Part shown: in pieces, positions 43,801 to 58,542 of the stretch | Numbering within the stretch: the first letter of the stretch is position 1 | Layout of the letters: each line of letters starts with the position of its first letter | Assembly (NCBI GenBank): GCA_949130485.1 | Contig: OX422183.1 | Coordinates: 1,665,436 to 1,729,435, forward strand | Source of the DNA: Agelas oroides | Taxonomy: Eukaryota > Porifera > Demospongiae > Agelasida > Agelasidae | Direction: 5' to 3' | Length of the DNA stretch: 64,000 nucleotides | Made by a program: the position numbers and the translations under genes | Notes under the pieces: generated by a model | Seen by the model: only the letters and a program-made list of their open reading frames with translations | Databases searched by the model: none | Told to the model about the DNA's origin: nothing

Positions 43801-46800
43801 CCATTCCTTTCAACCCCAAGCCAAGCTGCCAATGCTTCAACAGAAGTTCAATAATGAGGTTCATGAGAGTCAACATACTCTAACCCTCCCATTGGACAGT
43901 TGACTGAACCCAGGGTTGTTCATGGGTAATGCTGAGGTCTAGTTAAAGCCAACTCATTAATATTCATGAGGTGGACAGAAACACCCCAGATTATAGAGCT
44001 CTGTCGGGCTTTAATTAGATTCATAGGCTCAATTAGGGTTAGGGGGGTTCGGGTTAATGAGATTAGGGTTAGGGATTTTAGGGTTAAGGCAAACTAGGGT
44101 TAGGGCTAGGGCTAGGCTTAGGGTTTTAAGGTGGCACGGTCGTCCCTCGGCGGAGGTTAACGAAAACATAAACTTGGGTTACAGTTAGGACCAGGGTTAC
44201 TCCTAGTTTCAGGGTTAGGGTTTGGTTTAGGGCAATCTTGCTTTGCCTAATTTTAAAAAGGGTTTTAGTAGCTCATTAATATATTCATGAACCCAAAATT
44301 GCCACTCGATGGGCGCATCTACACGCTCACTGTAGGTAGCGTCCCAACCACCAATGTATCTCAAATCAATCTATGCCAGCTTTTGTTCAAAGCTACTCTC
44401 AAAGTCAGGCTAGACTCATGTTTGTCACTACTCTTGGAATGGACAACTTTGACTGCACCAAAATGAATGCACATTTCGAAAAATTCACAGCTTGTCTACG
44501 GGAGGGGCTCATTCACGAGTGGAAGCAAGCATTACTAGCCCCACCTCTCCCCCTTATGTCGCTAAACAACTCACGGCTCTGTTCCACACACAGCCACCGT
44601 TCAGCTCCCTTGTCTGTCAGACTGTAGCACAAACGATAAATTGCGTATTCTAGTTAAAGCCCAGCCCAGCACTCGAAGCACCTGGCCACGGTCACCAACT
44701 AGACTAGGCATACGGCCGCGAGACCTGGGCCTACTCAACAAATACAGTCTTGGCCACTGTGGCCTTTCTGCTGCTTCTAGACACAAGCTTGCTTTCACAA
44801 GCAGGCATCACGCACTACTCACAGCTACTGACACTACAGCACTCTACTAAGCTTATCTTCAAAGTTCCGAGCACCACATGAAGGGTGCCGCCAGGCCACA
44901 TCTTAACTAACTTAATTATAAACTGATTATTGGATGGCAATGCCGACAGGAAATGGGGAAAATCCCCAATTTTACGGACCGTGAACGGTTTGAGACTCCC
45001 AAAACGGAATGTGCACTAAAATTTTAACAAGACAAAGAAGACTATCAACTTGGACTCCAGGTTTGTTGACCTTGAAAATACAGGGTACCGTGCCACCTTA
45101 AGATGCTACACATAACTTATTCAACATGTCACATTTGTCAAGTCAACCCAATCCAGTGCTACCACAGAACAAACACGACACCACTAATCATGTTCTTGAG
45201 GACCAATGAACGGAATGTTGCCTAGGGGTGCCACACAGAGCTAGCTAAATTCAACCTATTAATATGCATGAGGGGAGAGATTGCCTGACTTCCACCCGGA
45301 ATTACACGCCTTTAATGAGATTCATTGATCTCAATTCGGACATTAACAACATCCACAAGTATCTACAGAGGGTTAATGAGATTCATAGCCCTGTTCTGTT
45401 CGGGTTTGGGTCCACCAAAGGCTTAGGTCATACTCATGAATATTCAACATCATTTACCCATTCCTTTCAACCCCAAGCCAAGCTGCCAATGCTTCAACAG
45501 AAGTTCAATAATGAGGTTCATGAGAGTCAACATACTCTAACCCTCCCATTGGACAGTTGACTGAACCCAGGGTTGTTCATGGGTAATGCTGAGGTCTAGT
45601 TAAAGCCAACTCATTAATATTCATGAGGTGGACAGAAACACCCCAGATTATAGAGCTCTGTCGGGCTTTAATTAGATTCATAGGCTCAATTAGGGTTAGG
45701 GGGGTTCGGGTTAATGAGATTAGGGTTAGGGATTTTAGGGTTAAGGCAAACTAGGGTTAGGGCTAGGGCTAGGCTTAGGGTTTTAAGGTGGCACGGTCGT
45801 CCCTCGGCGGAGGTTAACGAAAACATAAACTTGGGTTACAGTTAGGACCAGGGTTACTCCTAGTTTCAGGGTTAGGGTTTGGTTTAGGGCAATCTTGCTT
45901 TGCCTAATTTTAAAAAGGGTTTTAGTAGCTCATTAATATATTCATGAACCCAAAATTGCCACTCGATGGACGCATCTACACGCTCACTGTAGGTAGCGTC
46001 CCAACCACCAATGTATCTCAAATCAATCTATGCCAGCTTTTGTTCAAAGCTACTCTCAAAGTCAGGCTAGACTCATGTTTGTCACTACTCTTGGAATGGA
46101 CAACTTTGACTGCACCAAAATGAATGCACATTTCGAAAAATTCACAGCTTGTCTACGGGAGGGGCTCATTCACGAGTGGAAGCAAGCATTACTAGCCCCA
46201 CCTCTCCCCCTTATGTCGCTAAACAACTCACGGCTCTGTTCCACACACAGCCACCGTTCAGCTCCCTTGTCTGTCAGACTGTAGCACAAACGATAAATTG
46301 CGTATTCTAGTTAAAGCCCAGCCCAGCACTCGAAGCACCTGGCCACGGTCACCAACTAGACTAGGCATACGGCCGCGAGACCTGGGCCTACTCAACAAAT
46401 ACAGTCTTGGCCACTGTGGCCTTTCTGCTGCTTCTAGACACAAGCTTGCTTTCACAAGCAGGCATCACGCACTACTCACAGCTACTGACACTACAGCACT
46501 CTACTAAGCTTATCTTCAAAGTTCCGAGCACCACATGAAGGGTGCCGCCAGGCCACATCTTAACTAACTTAATTATAAACTGATTATTGGATGGCAATGC
46601 CGACAGGAAATGGGGAAAATCCCCAATTTTACGGACCGTGAACGGTTTGAGACTCCCAAAACGGAATGTGCACTAAAATTTTAACAAGACAAAGAAGACT
46701 ATCAACTTGGACTCCAGGTTTGTTGACCTTGAAAATACAGGGTACCGTGCCACCTTAAGATGCTACACATAACTTATTCAACATGTCACATTTGTCAAGT

Positions 46801-49800
46801 CAACCCAATCCAGTGCTACCACAGAACAAACACGACACCACTAATCATGTTCTTGAGGACCAATGAACGGAATGTTGCCTAGGGGTGCCACACAGAGCTA
46901 GCTAAATTCAACCTATTAATATGCATGAGGGGAGAGATTGCCTGACTTCCACCCGGAATTACACGCCTTTAATGAGATTCATTGATCTCAATTCGGACAT
47001 TAACAACATCCACAAGTATCTACAGAGGGTTAATGAGATTCATAGCCCTGTTCTGTTCGGGTTTGGGTCCACCAAAGGCTTAGGTCATACTCATGAATAT
47101 TCAACATCATTTACCCATTCCTTTCAACCCCAAGCCAAGCTGCCAATGCTTCAACAGAAGTTCAATAATGAGGTTCATGAGAGTCAACATACTCTAACCC
47201 TCCCATTGGACAGTTGACTGAACCCAGGGTTGTTCATGGGTAATGCTGAGGTCTAGTTAAAGCCAACTCATTAATATTCATGAGGTGGACAGAAACACCC
47301 CAGATTATAGAGCTCTGTCGGGCTTTAATTAGATTCATAGGCTCAATTAGGGTTAGGGGGGTTCGGGTTAATGAGATTAGGGTTAGGGATTTTAGGGTTA
47401 AGGCAAACTAGGGTTAGGGCTAGGGCTAGGCTTAGGGTTTTAAGGTGGCACGGTCGTCCCTCGGCGGAGGTTAACGAAAACATAAACTTGGGTTACAGTT
47501 AGGACCAGGGTTACTCCTAGTTTCAGGGTTAGGGTTTGGTTTAGGGCAATCTTGCTTTGCCTAATTTTAAAAAGGGTTTTAGTAGCTCATTAATATATTC
47601 ATGAACCCAAAATTGCCACTCGATGGACGCATCTACACGCTCACTGTAGGTAGCGTCCCAACCACCAATGTATCTCAAATCAATCTATGCCAGCTTTTGT
47701 TCAAAGCTACTCTCAAAGTCAGGCTAGACTCATGTTTGTCACTACTCTTGGAATGGACAACTTTGACTGCACCAAAATGAATGCACATTTCGAAAAATTC
47801 ACAGCTTGTCTACGGGAGGGGCTCATTCACGAGTGGAAGCAAGCATTACTAGCCCCACCTCTCCCCCTTATGTCGCTAAACAACTCACGGCTCTGTTCCA
47901 CACACAGCCACCGTTCAGCTCCCTTGTCTGTCAGACTGTAGCACAAACGATAAATTGCGTATTCTAGTTAAAGCCCAGCCCAGCACTCGAAGCACCTGGC
48001 CACGGTCACCAACTAGACTAGGCATACGGCCGCGAGACCTGGGCCTACTCAACAAATACAGTCTTGGCCACTGTGGCCTTTCTGCTGCTTCTAGACACAA
48101 GCTTGCTTTCACAAGCAGGCATCACGCACTACTCACAGCTACTGACACTACAGCACTCTACTAAGCTTATCTTCAAAGTTCCGAGCACCACATGAAGGGT
48201 GCCGCCAGGCCACATCTTAACTAACTTAATTATAAACTGATTATTGGATGGCAATGCCGACAGGAAATGGGGAAAATCCCCAATTTTACGGACCGTGAAC
48301 GGTTTGAGACTCCCAAAACGGAATGTGCACTAAAATTTTAACAAGACAAAGAAGACTATCAACTTGGACTCCAGGTTTGTTGACCTTGAAAATACAGGGT
48401 ACCGTGCCACCTTAAGATGCTACACATAACTTATTCAACATGTCACATTTGTCAAGTCAACCCAATCCAGTGCTACCACAGAACAAACACGACACCACTA
48501 ATCATGTTCTTGAGGACCAATGAACGGAATGTTGCCTAGGGGTGCCACACAGAGCTAGCTAAATTCAACCTATTAATATGCATGAGGGGAGAGATTGCCT
48601 GACTTCCACCCGGAATTACACGCCTTTAATGAGATTCATTGATCTCAATTCGGACATTAACAACATCCACAAGTATCTACAGAGGGTTAATGAGATTCAT
48701 AGCCCTGTTCTGTTCGGGTTTGGGTCCACCAAAGGCTTAGGTCATACTCATGAATATTCAACATCATTTACCCATTCCTTTCAACCCCAAGCCAAGCTGC
48801 CAATGCTTCAACAGAAGTTCAATAATGAGGTTCATGAGAGTCAACATACTCTAACCCTCCCATTGGACAGTTGACTGAACCCAGGGTTGTTCATGGGTAA
48901 TGCTGAGGTCTAGTTAAAGCCAACTCATTAATATTCATGAGGTGGACAGAAACACCCCAGATTATAGAGCTCTGTCGGGCTTTAATTAGATTCATAGGCT
49001 CAATTAGGGTTAGGGGGGTTCGGGTTAATGAGATTAGGGTTAGGGATTTTAGGGTTAAGGCAAACTAGGGTTAGGGCTAGGGCTAGGCTTAGGGTTTTAA
49101 GGTGGCACGGTCGTCCCTCGGCGGAGGTTAACGAAAACATAAACTTGGGTTACAGTTAGGACCAGGGTTACTCCTAGTTTCAGGGTTAGGGTTTGGTTTA
49201 GGGCAATCTTGCTTTGCCTAATTTTAAAAAGGGTTTTAGTAGCTCATTAATATATTCATGAACCCAAAATTGCCACTCGATGGACGCATCTACACGCTCA
49301 CTGTAGGTAGCGTCCCAACCACCAATGTATCTCAAATCAATCTATGCCAGCTTTTGTTCAAAGCTACTCTCAAAGTCAGGCTAGACTCATGTTTGTCACT
49401 ACTCTTGGAATGGACAACTTTGACTGCACCAAAATGAATGCACATTTCGAAAAATTCACAGCTTGTCTACGGGAGGGGCTCATTCACGAGTGGAAGCAAG
49501 CATTACTAGCCCCACCTCTCCCCCTTATGTCGCTAAACAACTCACGGCTCTGTTCCACACACAGCCACCGTTCAGCTCCCTTGTCTGTCAGACTGTAGCA
49601 CAAACGATAAATTGCGTATTCTAGTTAAAGCCCAGCCCAGCACTCGAAGCACCTGGCCACGGTCACCAACTAGACTAGGCATACGGCCGCGAGACCTGGG
49701 CCTACTCAACAAATACAGTCTTGGCCACTGTGGCCTTTCTGCTGCTTCTAGACACAAGCTTGCTTTCACAAGCAGGCATCACGCACTACTCACAGCTACT

Positions 49801-52800
49801 GACACTACAGCACTCTACTAAGCTTATCTTCAAAGTTCCGAGCACCACATGAAGGGTGCCGCCAGGCCACATCTTAACTAACTTAATTATAAACTGATTA
49901 TTGGATGGCAATGCCGACAGGAAATGGGGAAAATCCCCAATTTTACGGACCGTGAACGGTTTGAGACTCCCAAAACGGAATGTGCACTAAAATTTTAACA
50001 AGACAAAGAAGACTATCAACTTGGACTCCAGGTTTGTTGACCTTGAAAATACAGGGTACCGTGCCACCTTAAGATGCTACACATAACTTATTCAACATGT
50101 CACATTTGTCAAGTCAACCCAATCCAGTGCTACCACAGAACAAACACGACACCACTAATCATGTTCTTGAGGACCAATGAACGGAATGTTGCCTAGGGGT
50201 GCCACACAGAGCTAGCTAAATTCAACCTATTAATATGCATGAGGGGAGAGATTGCCTGACTTCCACCCGGAATTACACGCCTTTAATGAGATTCATTGAT
50301 CTCAATTCGGACATTAACAACATCCACAAGTATCTACAGAGGGTTAATGAGATTCATAGCCCTGTTCTGTTCGGGTTTGGGTCCACCAAAGGCTTAGGTC
50401 ATACTCATGAATATTCAACATCATTTACCCATTCCTTTCAACCCCAAGCCAAGCTGCCAATGCTTCAACAGAAGTTCAATAATGAGGTTCATGAGAGTCA
50501 ACATACTCTAACCCTCCCATTGGACAGTTGACTGAACCCAGGGTTGTTCATGGGTAATGCTGAGGTCTAGTTAAAGCCAACTCATTAATATTCATGAGGT
50601 GGACAGAAACACCCCAGATTATAGAGCTCTGTCGGGCTTTAATTAGATTCATAGGCTCAATTAGGGTTAGGGGGGTTCGGGTTAATGAGATTAGGGTTAG
50701 GGATTTTAGGGTTAAGGCAAACTAGGGTTAGGGCTAGGGCTAGGCTTAGGGTTTTAAGGTGGCACGGTCGTCCCTCGGCGGAGGTTAACGAAAACATAAA
50801 CTTGGGTTACAGTTAGGACCAGGGTTACTCCTAGTTTCAGGGTTAGGGTTTGGTTTAGGGCAATCTTGCTTTGCCTAATTTTAAAAAGGGTTTTAGTAGC
50901 TCATTAATATATTCATGAACCCAAAATTGCCACTCGATGGACGCATCTACACGCTCACTGTAGGTAGCGTCCCAACCACCAATGTATCTCAAATCAATCT
51001 ATGCCAGCTTTTGTTCAAAGCTACTCTCAAAGTCAGGCTAGACTCATGTTTGTCACTACTCTTGGAATGGACAACTTTGACTGCACCAAAATGAATGCAC
51101 ATTTCGAAAAATTCACAGCTTGTCTACGGGAGGGGCTCATTCACGAGTGGAAGCAAGCATTACTAGCCCCACCTCTCCCCCTTATGTCGCTAAACAACTC
51201 ACGGCTCTGTTCCACACACAGCCACCGTTCAGCTCCCTTGTCTGTCAGACTGTAGCACAAACGATAAATTGCGTATTCTAGTTAAAGCCCAGCCCAGCAC
51301 TCGAAGCACCTGGCCACGGTCACCAACTAGACTAGGCATACGGCCGCGAGACCTGGGCCTACTCAACAAATACAGTCTTGGCCACTGTGGCCTTTCTGCT
51401 GCTTCTAGACACAAGCTTGCTTTCACAAGCAGGCATCACGCACTACTCACAGCTACTGACACTACAGCACTCTACTAAGCTTATCTTCAAAGTTCCGAGC
51501 ACCACATGAAGGGTGCCGCCAGGCCACATCTTAACTAACTTAATTATAAACTGATTATTGGATGGCAATGCCGACAGGAAATGGGGAAAATCCCCAATTT
51601 TACGGACCGTGAACGGTTTGAGACTCCCAAAACGGAATGTGCACTAAAATTTTAACAAGACAAAGAAGACTATCAACTTGGACTCCAGGTTTGTTGACCT
51701 TGAAAATACAGGGTACCGTGCCACCTTAAGATGCTACACATAACTTATTCAACATGTCACATTTGTCAAGTCAACCCAATCCAGTGCTACCACAGAACAA
51801 ACACGACACCACTAATCATGTTCTTGAGGACCAATGAACGGAATGTTGCCTAGGGGTGCCACACAGAGCTAGCTAAATTCAACCTATTAATATGCATGAG
51901 GGGAGAGATTGCCTGACTTCCACCCGGAATTACACGCCTTTAATGAGATTCATTGATCTCAATTCGGACATTAACAACATCCACAAGTATCTACAGAGGG
52001 TTAATGAGATTCATAGCCCTGTTCTGTTCGGGTTTGGGTCCACCAAAGGCTTAGGTCATACTCATGAATATTCAACATCATTTACCCATTCCTTTCAACC
52101 CCAAGCCAAGCTGCCAATGCTTCAACAGAAGTTCAATAATGAGGTTCATGAGAGTCAACATACTCTAACCCTCCCATTGGACAGTTGACTGAACCCAGGG
52201 TTGTTCATGGGTAATGCTGAGGTCTAGTTAAAGCCAACTCATTAATATTCATGAGGTGGACAGAAACACCCCAGATTATAGAGCTCTGTCGGGCTTTAAT
52301 TAGATTCATAGGCTCAATTAGGGTTAGGGGGGTTCGGGTTAATGAGATTAGGGTTAGGGATTTTAGGGTTAAGGCAAACTAGGGTTAGGGCTAGGGCTAG
52401 GCTTAGGGTTTTAAGGTGGCACGGTCGTCCCTCGGCGGAGGTTAACGAAAACATAAACTTGGGTTACAGTTAGGACCAGGGTTACTCCTAGTTTCAGGGT
52501 TAGGGTTTGGTTTAGGGCAATCTTGCTTTGCCTAATTTTAAAAAGGGTTTTAGTAGCTCATTAATATATTCATGAACCCAAAATTGCCACTCGATGGACG
52601 CATCTACACGCTCACTGTAGGTAGCGTCCCAACCACCAATGTATCTCAAATCAATCTATGCCAGCTTTTGTTCAAAGCTACTCTCAAAGTCAGGCTAGAC
52701 TCATGTTTGTCACTACTCTTGGAATGGACAACTTTGACTGCACCAAAATGAATGCACATTTCGAAAAATTCACAGCTTGTCTACGGGAGGGGCTCATTCA

Positions 52801-55800
52801 CGAGTGGAAGCAAGCATTACTAGCCCCACCTCTCCCCCTTATGTCGCTAAACAACTCACGGCTCTGTTCCACACACAGCCACCGTTCAGCTCCCTTGTCT
52901 GTCAGACTGTAGCACAAACGATAAATTGCGTATTCTAGTTAAAGCCCAGCCCAGCACTCGAAGCACCTGGCCACGGTCACCAACTAGACTAGGCATACGG
53001 CCGCGAGACCTGGGCCTACTCAACAAATACAGTCTTGGCCACTGTGGCCTTTCTGCTGCTTCTAGACACAAGCTTGCTTTCACAAGCAGGCATCACGCAC
53101 TACTCACAGCTACTGACACTACAGCACTCTACTAAGCTTATCTTCAAAGTTCCGAGCACCACATGAAGGGTGCCGCCAGGCCACATCTTAACTAACTTAA
53201 TTATAAACTGATTATTGGATGGCAATGCCGACAGGAAATGGGGAAAATCCCCAATTTTACGGACCGTGAACGGTTTGAGACTCCCAAAACGGAATGTGCA
53301 CTAAAATTTTAACAAGACAAAGAAGACTATCAACTTGGACTCCAGGTTTGTTGACCTTGAAAATACAGGGTACCGTGCCACCTTAAGATGCTACACATAA
53401 CTTATTCAACATGTCACATTTGTCAAGTCAACCCAATCCAGTGCTACCACAGAACAAACACGACACCACTAATCATGTTCTTGAGGACCAATGAACGGAA
53501 TGTTGCCTAGGGGTGCCACACAGAGCTAGCTAAATTCAACCTATTAATATGCATGAGGGGAGAGATTGCCTGACTTCCACCCGGAATTACACGCCTTTAA
53601 TGAGATTCATTGATCTCAATTCGGACATTAACAACATCCACAAGTATCTACAGAGGGTTAATGAGATTCATAGCCCTGTTCTGTTCGGGTTTGGGTCCAC
53701 CAAAGGCTTAGGTCATACTCATGAATATTCAACATCATTTACCCATTCCTTTCAACCCCAAGCCAAGCTGCCAATGCTTCAACAGAAGTTCAATAATGAG
53801 GTTCATGAGAGTCAACATACTCTAACCCTCCCATTGGACAGTTGACTGAACCCAGGGTTGTTCATGGGTAATGCTGAGGTCTAGTTAAAGCCAACTCATT
53901 AATATTCATGAGGTGGACAGAAACACCCCAGATTATAGAGCTCTGTCGGGCTTTAATTAGATTCATAGGCTCAATTAGGGTTAGGGGGGTTCGGGTTAAT
54001 GAGATTAGGGTTAGGGATTTTAGGGTTAAGGCAAACTAGGGTTAGGGCTAGGGCTAGGCTTAGGGTTTTAAGGTGGCACGGTCGTCCCTCGGCGGAGGTT
54101 AACGAAAACATAAACTTGGGTTACAGTTAGGACCAGGGTTACTCCTAGTTTCAGGGTTAGGGTTTGGTTTAGGGCAATCTTGCTTTGCCTAATTTTAAAA
54201 AGGGTTTTAGTAGCTCATTAATATATTCATGAACCCAAAATTGCCACTCGATGGACGCATCTACACGCTCACTGTAGGTAGCGTCCCAACCACCAATGTA
54301 TCTCAAATCAATCTATGCCAGCTTTTGTTCAAAGCTACTCTCAAAGTCAGGCTAGACTCATGTTTGTCACTACTCTTGGAATGGACAACTTTGACTGCAC
54401 CAAAATGAATGCACATTTCGAAAAATTCACAGCTTGTCTACGGGAGGGGCTCATTCACGAGTGGAAGCAAGCATTACTAGCCCCACCTCTCCCCCTTATG
54501 TCGCTAAACAACTCACGGCTCTGTTCCACACACAGCCACCGTTCAGCTCCCTTGTCTGTCAGACTGTAGCACAAACGATAAATTGCGTATTCTAGTTAAA
54601 GCCCAGCCCAGCACTCGAAGCACCTGGCCACGGTCACCAACTAGACTAGGCATACGGCCGCGAGACCTGGGCCTACTCAACAAATACAGTCTTGGCCACT
54701 GTGGCCTTTCTGCTGCTTCTAGACACAAGCTTGCTTTCACAAGCAGGCATCACGCACTACTCACAGCTACTGACACTACAGCACTCTACTAAGCTTATCT
54801 TCAAAGTTCCGAGCACCACATGAAGGGTGCCGCCAGGCCACATCTTAACTAACTTAATTATAAACTGATTATTGGATGGCAATGCCGACAGGAAATGGGG
54901 AAAATCCCCAATTTTACGGACCGTGAACGGTTTGAGACTCCCAAAACGGAATGTGCACTAAAATTTTAACAAGACAAAGAAGACTATCAACTTGGACTCC
55001 AGGTTTGTTGACCTTGAAAATACAGGGTACCGTGCCACCTTAAGATGCTACACATAACTTATTCAACATGTCACATTTGTCAAGTCAACCCAATCCAGTG
55101 CTACCACAGAACAAACACGACACCACTAATCATGTTCTTGAGGACCAATGAACGGAATGTTGCCTAGGGGTGCCACACAGAGCTAGCTAAATTCAACCTA
55201 TTAATATGCATGAGGGGAGAGATTGCCTGACTTCCACCCGGAATTACACGCCTTTAATGAGATTCATTGATCTCAATTCGGACATTAACAACATCCACAA
55301 GTATCTACAGAGGGTTAATGAGATTCATAGCCCTGTTCTGTTCGGGTTTGGGTCCACCAAAGGCTTAGGTCATACTCATGAATATTCAACATCATTTACC
55401 CATTCCTTTCAACCCCAAGCCAAGCTGCCAATGCTTCAACAGAAGTTCAATAATGAGGTTCATGAGAGTCAACATACTCTAACCCTCCCATTGGACAGTT
55501 GACTGAACCCAGGGTTGTTCATGGGTAATGCTGAGGTCTAGTTAAAGCCAACTCATTAATATTCATGAGGTGGACAGAAACACCCCAGATTATAGAGCTC
55601 TGTCGGGCTTTAATTAGATTCATAGGCTCAATTAGGGTTAGGGGGGTTCGGGTTAATGAGATTAGGGTTAGGGATTTTAGGGTTAAGGCAAACTAGGGTT
55701 AGGGCTAGGGCTAGGCTTAGGGTTTTAAGGTGGCACGGTCGTCCCTCGGCGGAGGTTAACGAAAACATAAACTTGGGTTACAGTTAGGACCAGGGTTACT

Positions 55801-58111
55801 CCTAGTTTCAGGGTTAGGGTTTGGTTTAGGGCAATCTTGCTTTGCCTAATTTTAAAAAGGGTTTTAGTAGCTCATTAATATATTCATGAACCCAAAATTG
55901 CCACTCGATGGACGCATCTACACGCTCACTGTAGGTAGCGTCCCAACCACCAATGTATCTCAAATCAATCTATGCCAGCTTTTGTTCAAAGCTACTCTCA
56001 AAGTCAGGCTAGACTCATGTTTGTCACTACTCTTGGAATGGACAACTTTGACTGCACCAAAATGAATGCACATTTCGAAAAATTCACAGCTTGTCTACGG
56101 GAGGGGCTCATTCACGAGTGGAAGCAAGCATTACTAGCCCCACCTCTCCCCCTTATGTCGCTAAACAACTCACGGCTCTGTTCCACACACAGCCACCGTT
56201 CAGCTCCCTTGTCTGTCAGACTGTAGCACAAACGATAAATTGCGTATTCTAGTTAAAGCCCAGCCCAGCACTCGAAGCACCTGGCCACGGTCACCAACTA
56301 GACTAGGCATACGGCCGCGAGACCTGGGCCTACTCAACAAATACAGTCTTGGCCACTGTGGCCTTTCTGCTGCTTCTAGACACAAGCTTGCTTTCACAAG
56401 CAGGCATCACGCACTACTCACAGCTACTGACACTACAGCACTCTACTAAGCTTATCTTCAAAGTTCCGAGCACCACATGAAGGGTGCCGCCAGGCCACAT
56501 CTTAACTAACTTAATTATAAACTGATTATTGGATGGCAATGCCGACAGGAAATGGGGAAAATCCCCAATTTTACGGACCGTGAACGGTTTGAGACTCCCA
56601 AAACGGAATGTGCACTAAAATTTTAACAAGACAAAGAAGACTATCAACTTGGACTCCAGGTTTGTTGACCTTGAAAATACAGGGTACCGTGCCACCTTAA
56701 GATGCTACACATAACTTATTCAACATGTCACATTTGTCAAGTCAACCCAATCCAGTGCTACCACAGAACAAACACGACACCACTAATCATGTTCTTGAGG
56801 ACCAATGAACGGAATGTTGCCTAGGGGTGCCACACAGAGCTAGCTAAATTCAACCTATTAATATGCATGAGGGGAGAGATTGCCTGACTTCCACCCGGAA
56901 TTACACGCCTTTAATGAGATTCATTGATCTCAATTCGGACATTAACAACATCCACAAGTATCTACAGAGGGTTAATGAGATTCATAGCCCTGTTCTGTTC
57001 GGGTTTGGGTCCACCAAAGGCTTAGGTCATACTCATGAATATTCAACATCATTTACCCATTCCTTTCAACCCCAAGCCAAGCTGCCAATGCTTCAACAGA
57101 AGTTCAATAATGAGGTTCATGAGAGTCAACATACTCTAACCCTCCCATTGGACAGTTGACTGAACCCAGGGTTGTTCATGGGTAATGCTGAGGTCTAGTT
57201 AAAGCCAACTCATTAATATTCATGAGGTGGACAGAAACACCCCAGATTATAGAGCTCTGTCGGGCTTTAATTAGATTCATAGGCTCAATTAGGGTTAGGG
57301 GGGTTCGGGTTAATGAGATTAGGGTTAGGGATTTTAGGGTTAAGGCAAACTAGGGTTAGGGCTAGGGCTAGGCTTAGGGTTTTAAGGTGGCACGGTCGTC
57401 CCTCGGCGGAGGTTAACGAAAACATAAACTTGGGTTACAGTTAGGACCAGGGTTACTCCTAGTTTCAGGGTTAGGGTTTGGTTTAGGGCAATCTTGCTTT
57501 GCCTAATTTTAAAAAGGGTTTTAGTAGCTCATTAATATATTCATGAACCCAAAATTGCCACTCGATGGACGCATCTACACGCTCACTGTAGGTAGCGTCC
57601 CAACCACCAATGTATCTCAAATCAATCTATGCCAGCTTTTGTTCAAAGCTACTCTCAAAGTCAGGCTAGACTCATGTTTGTCACTACTCTTGGAATGGAC
57701 AACTTTGACTGCACCAAAATGAATGCACATTTCGAAAAATTCACAGCTTGTCTACGGGAGGGGCTCATTCACGAGTGGAAGCAAGCATTACTAGCCCCAC
57801 CTCTCCCCCTTATGTCGCTAAACAACTCACGGCTCTGTTCCACACACAGCCACCGTTCAGCTCCCTTGTCTGTCAGACTGTAGCACAAACGATAAATTGC
57901 GTATTCTAGTTAAAGCCCAGCCCAGCACTCGAAGCACCTGGCCACGGTCACCAACTAGACTAGGCATACGGCCGCGAGACCTGGGCCTACTCAACAAATA
58001 CAGTCTTGGCCACTGTGGCCTTTCTGCTGCTTCTAGACACAAGCTTGCTTTCACAAGCAGGCATCACGCACTACTCACAGCTACTGACACTACAGCACTC
58101 TACTAAGCTCC

Positions 58112-58145
<34 letters not shown>

Positions 58146-58542
58146 GTCGATCTAAGCTTATCTTCAAAGTTCCGAGCACCACATGAAGGGTGCCGCCAGG
58201 CCACATCTTAACTAACTTAATTATAAACTGATTATTGGATGGCAATGCCGACAGGAAATGGGGAAAATCCCCAATTTTACGGACCGTGAACGGTTTGAGA
58301 CTCCCAAAACGGAATGTGCGCTAAAATTTTAACAAGACAAAGAAGACTATCAACTTGGACTCCAGGTTTGTTGACCTTGAAAATACAGGGTACCGTGCCA
58401 CCTTAATACTCATGGCAAACATGTGATGACTTTCTCTGTATCCGATAATCATCCATCTTTACTGCCACAGCACATGTACACAGCGTTCCTTTGTACCCTT
58501 ACGCATGCGAGTAGCTCGCCAACAGCTGCAGCAAGCTGTTTG

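Larger units (their letters stand above)
39107..58406. repeat. Tandem array: 12 TTAA-bounded elements alternating with 11 spacers (period 1657 bp)
   Basis: Elements start at 39107, 40812 and then every 1657 bp to 57382. Each runs from TTAAGGTGGCACGGT to the perfect inverse ACCGTGCCACCTTAA. The first (39107-40131) and last (57382-58406) are 1025 bp; the ten inner ones are 976 bp because they lack a poly-T segment. Spacers are 681 bp (680 in the first) and carry TTAATGAGATTCAT-type and TTAGGG-type motifs. Copies are almost identical: the only differences I noticed are a missing C near 40286, A to G at 44312 and A to G at 58320. The repeated short frames (MPAFVQSYSQ, MRILVKAQPS, MHEGRDCLTS) have no known domain and are probably not genes. 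Confidence 0.97.

Noticed and set aside
39354..58106. Tandem protein genes (84-, 65-, 69- and 98-residue frames repeated 11-12 times)
   Set aside because: Identity is at the DNA level across coding and non-coding parts alike. The frames have no domains and overlap on opposite strands.
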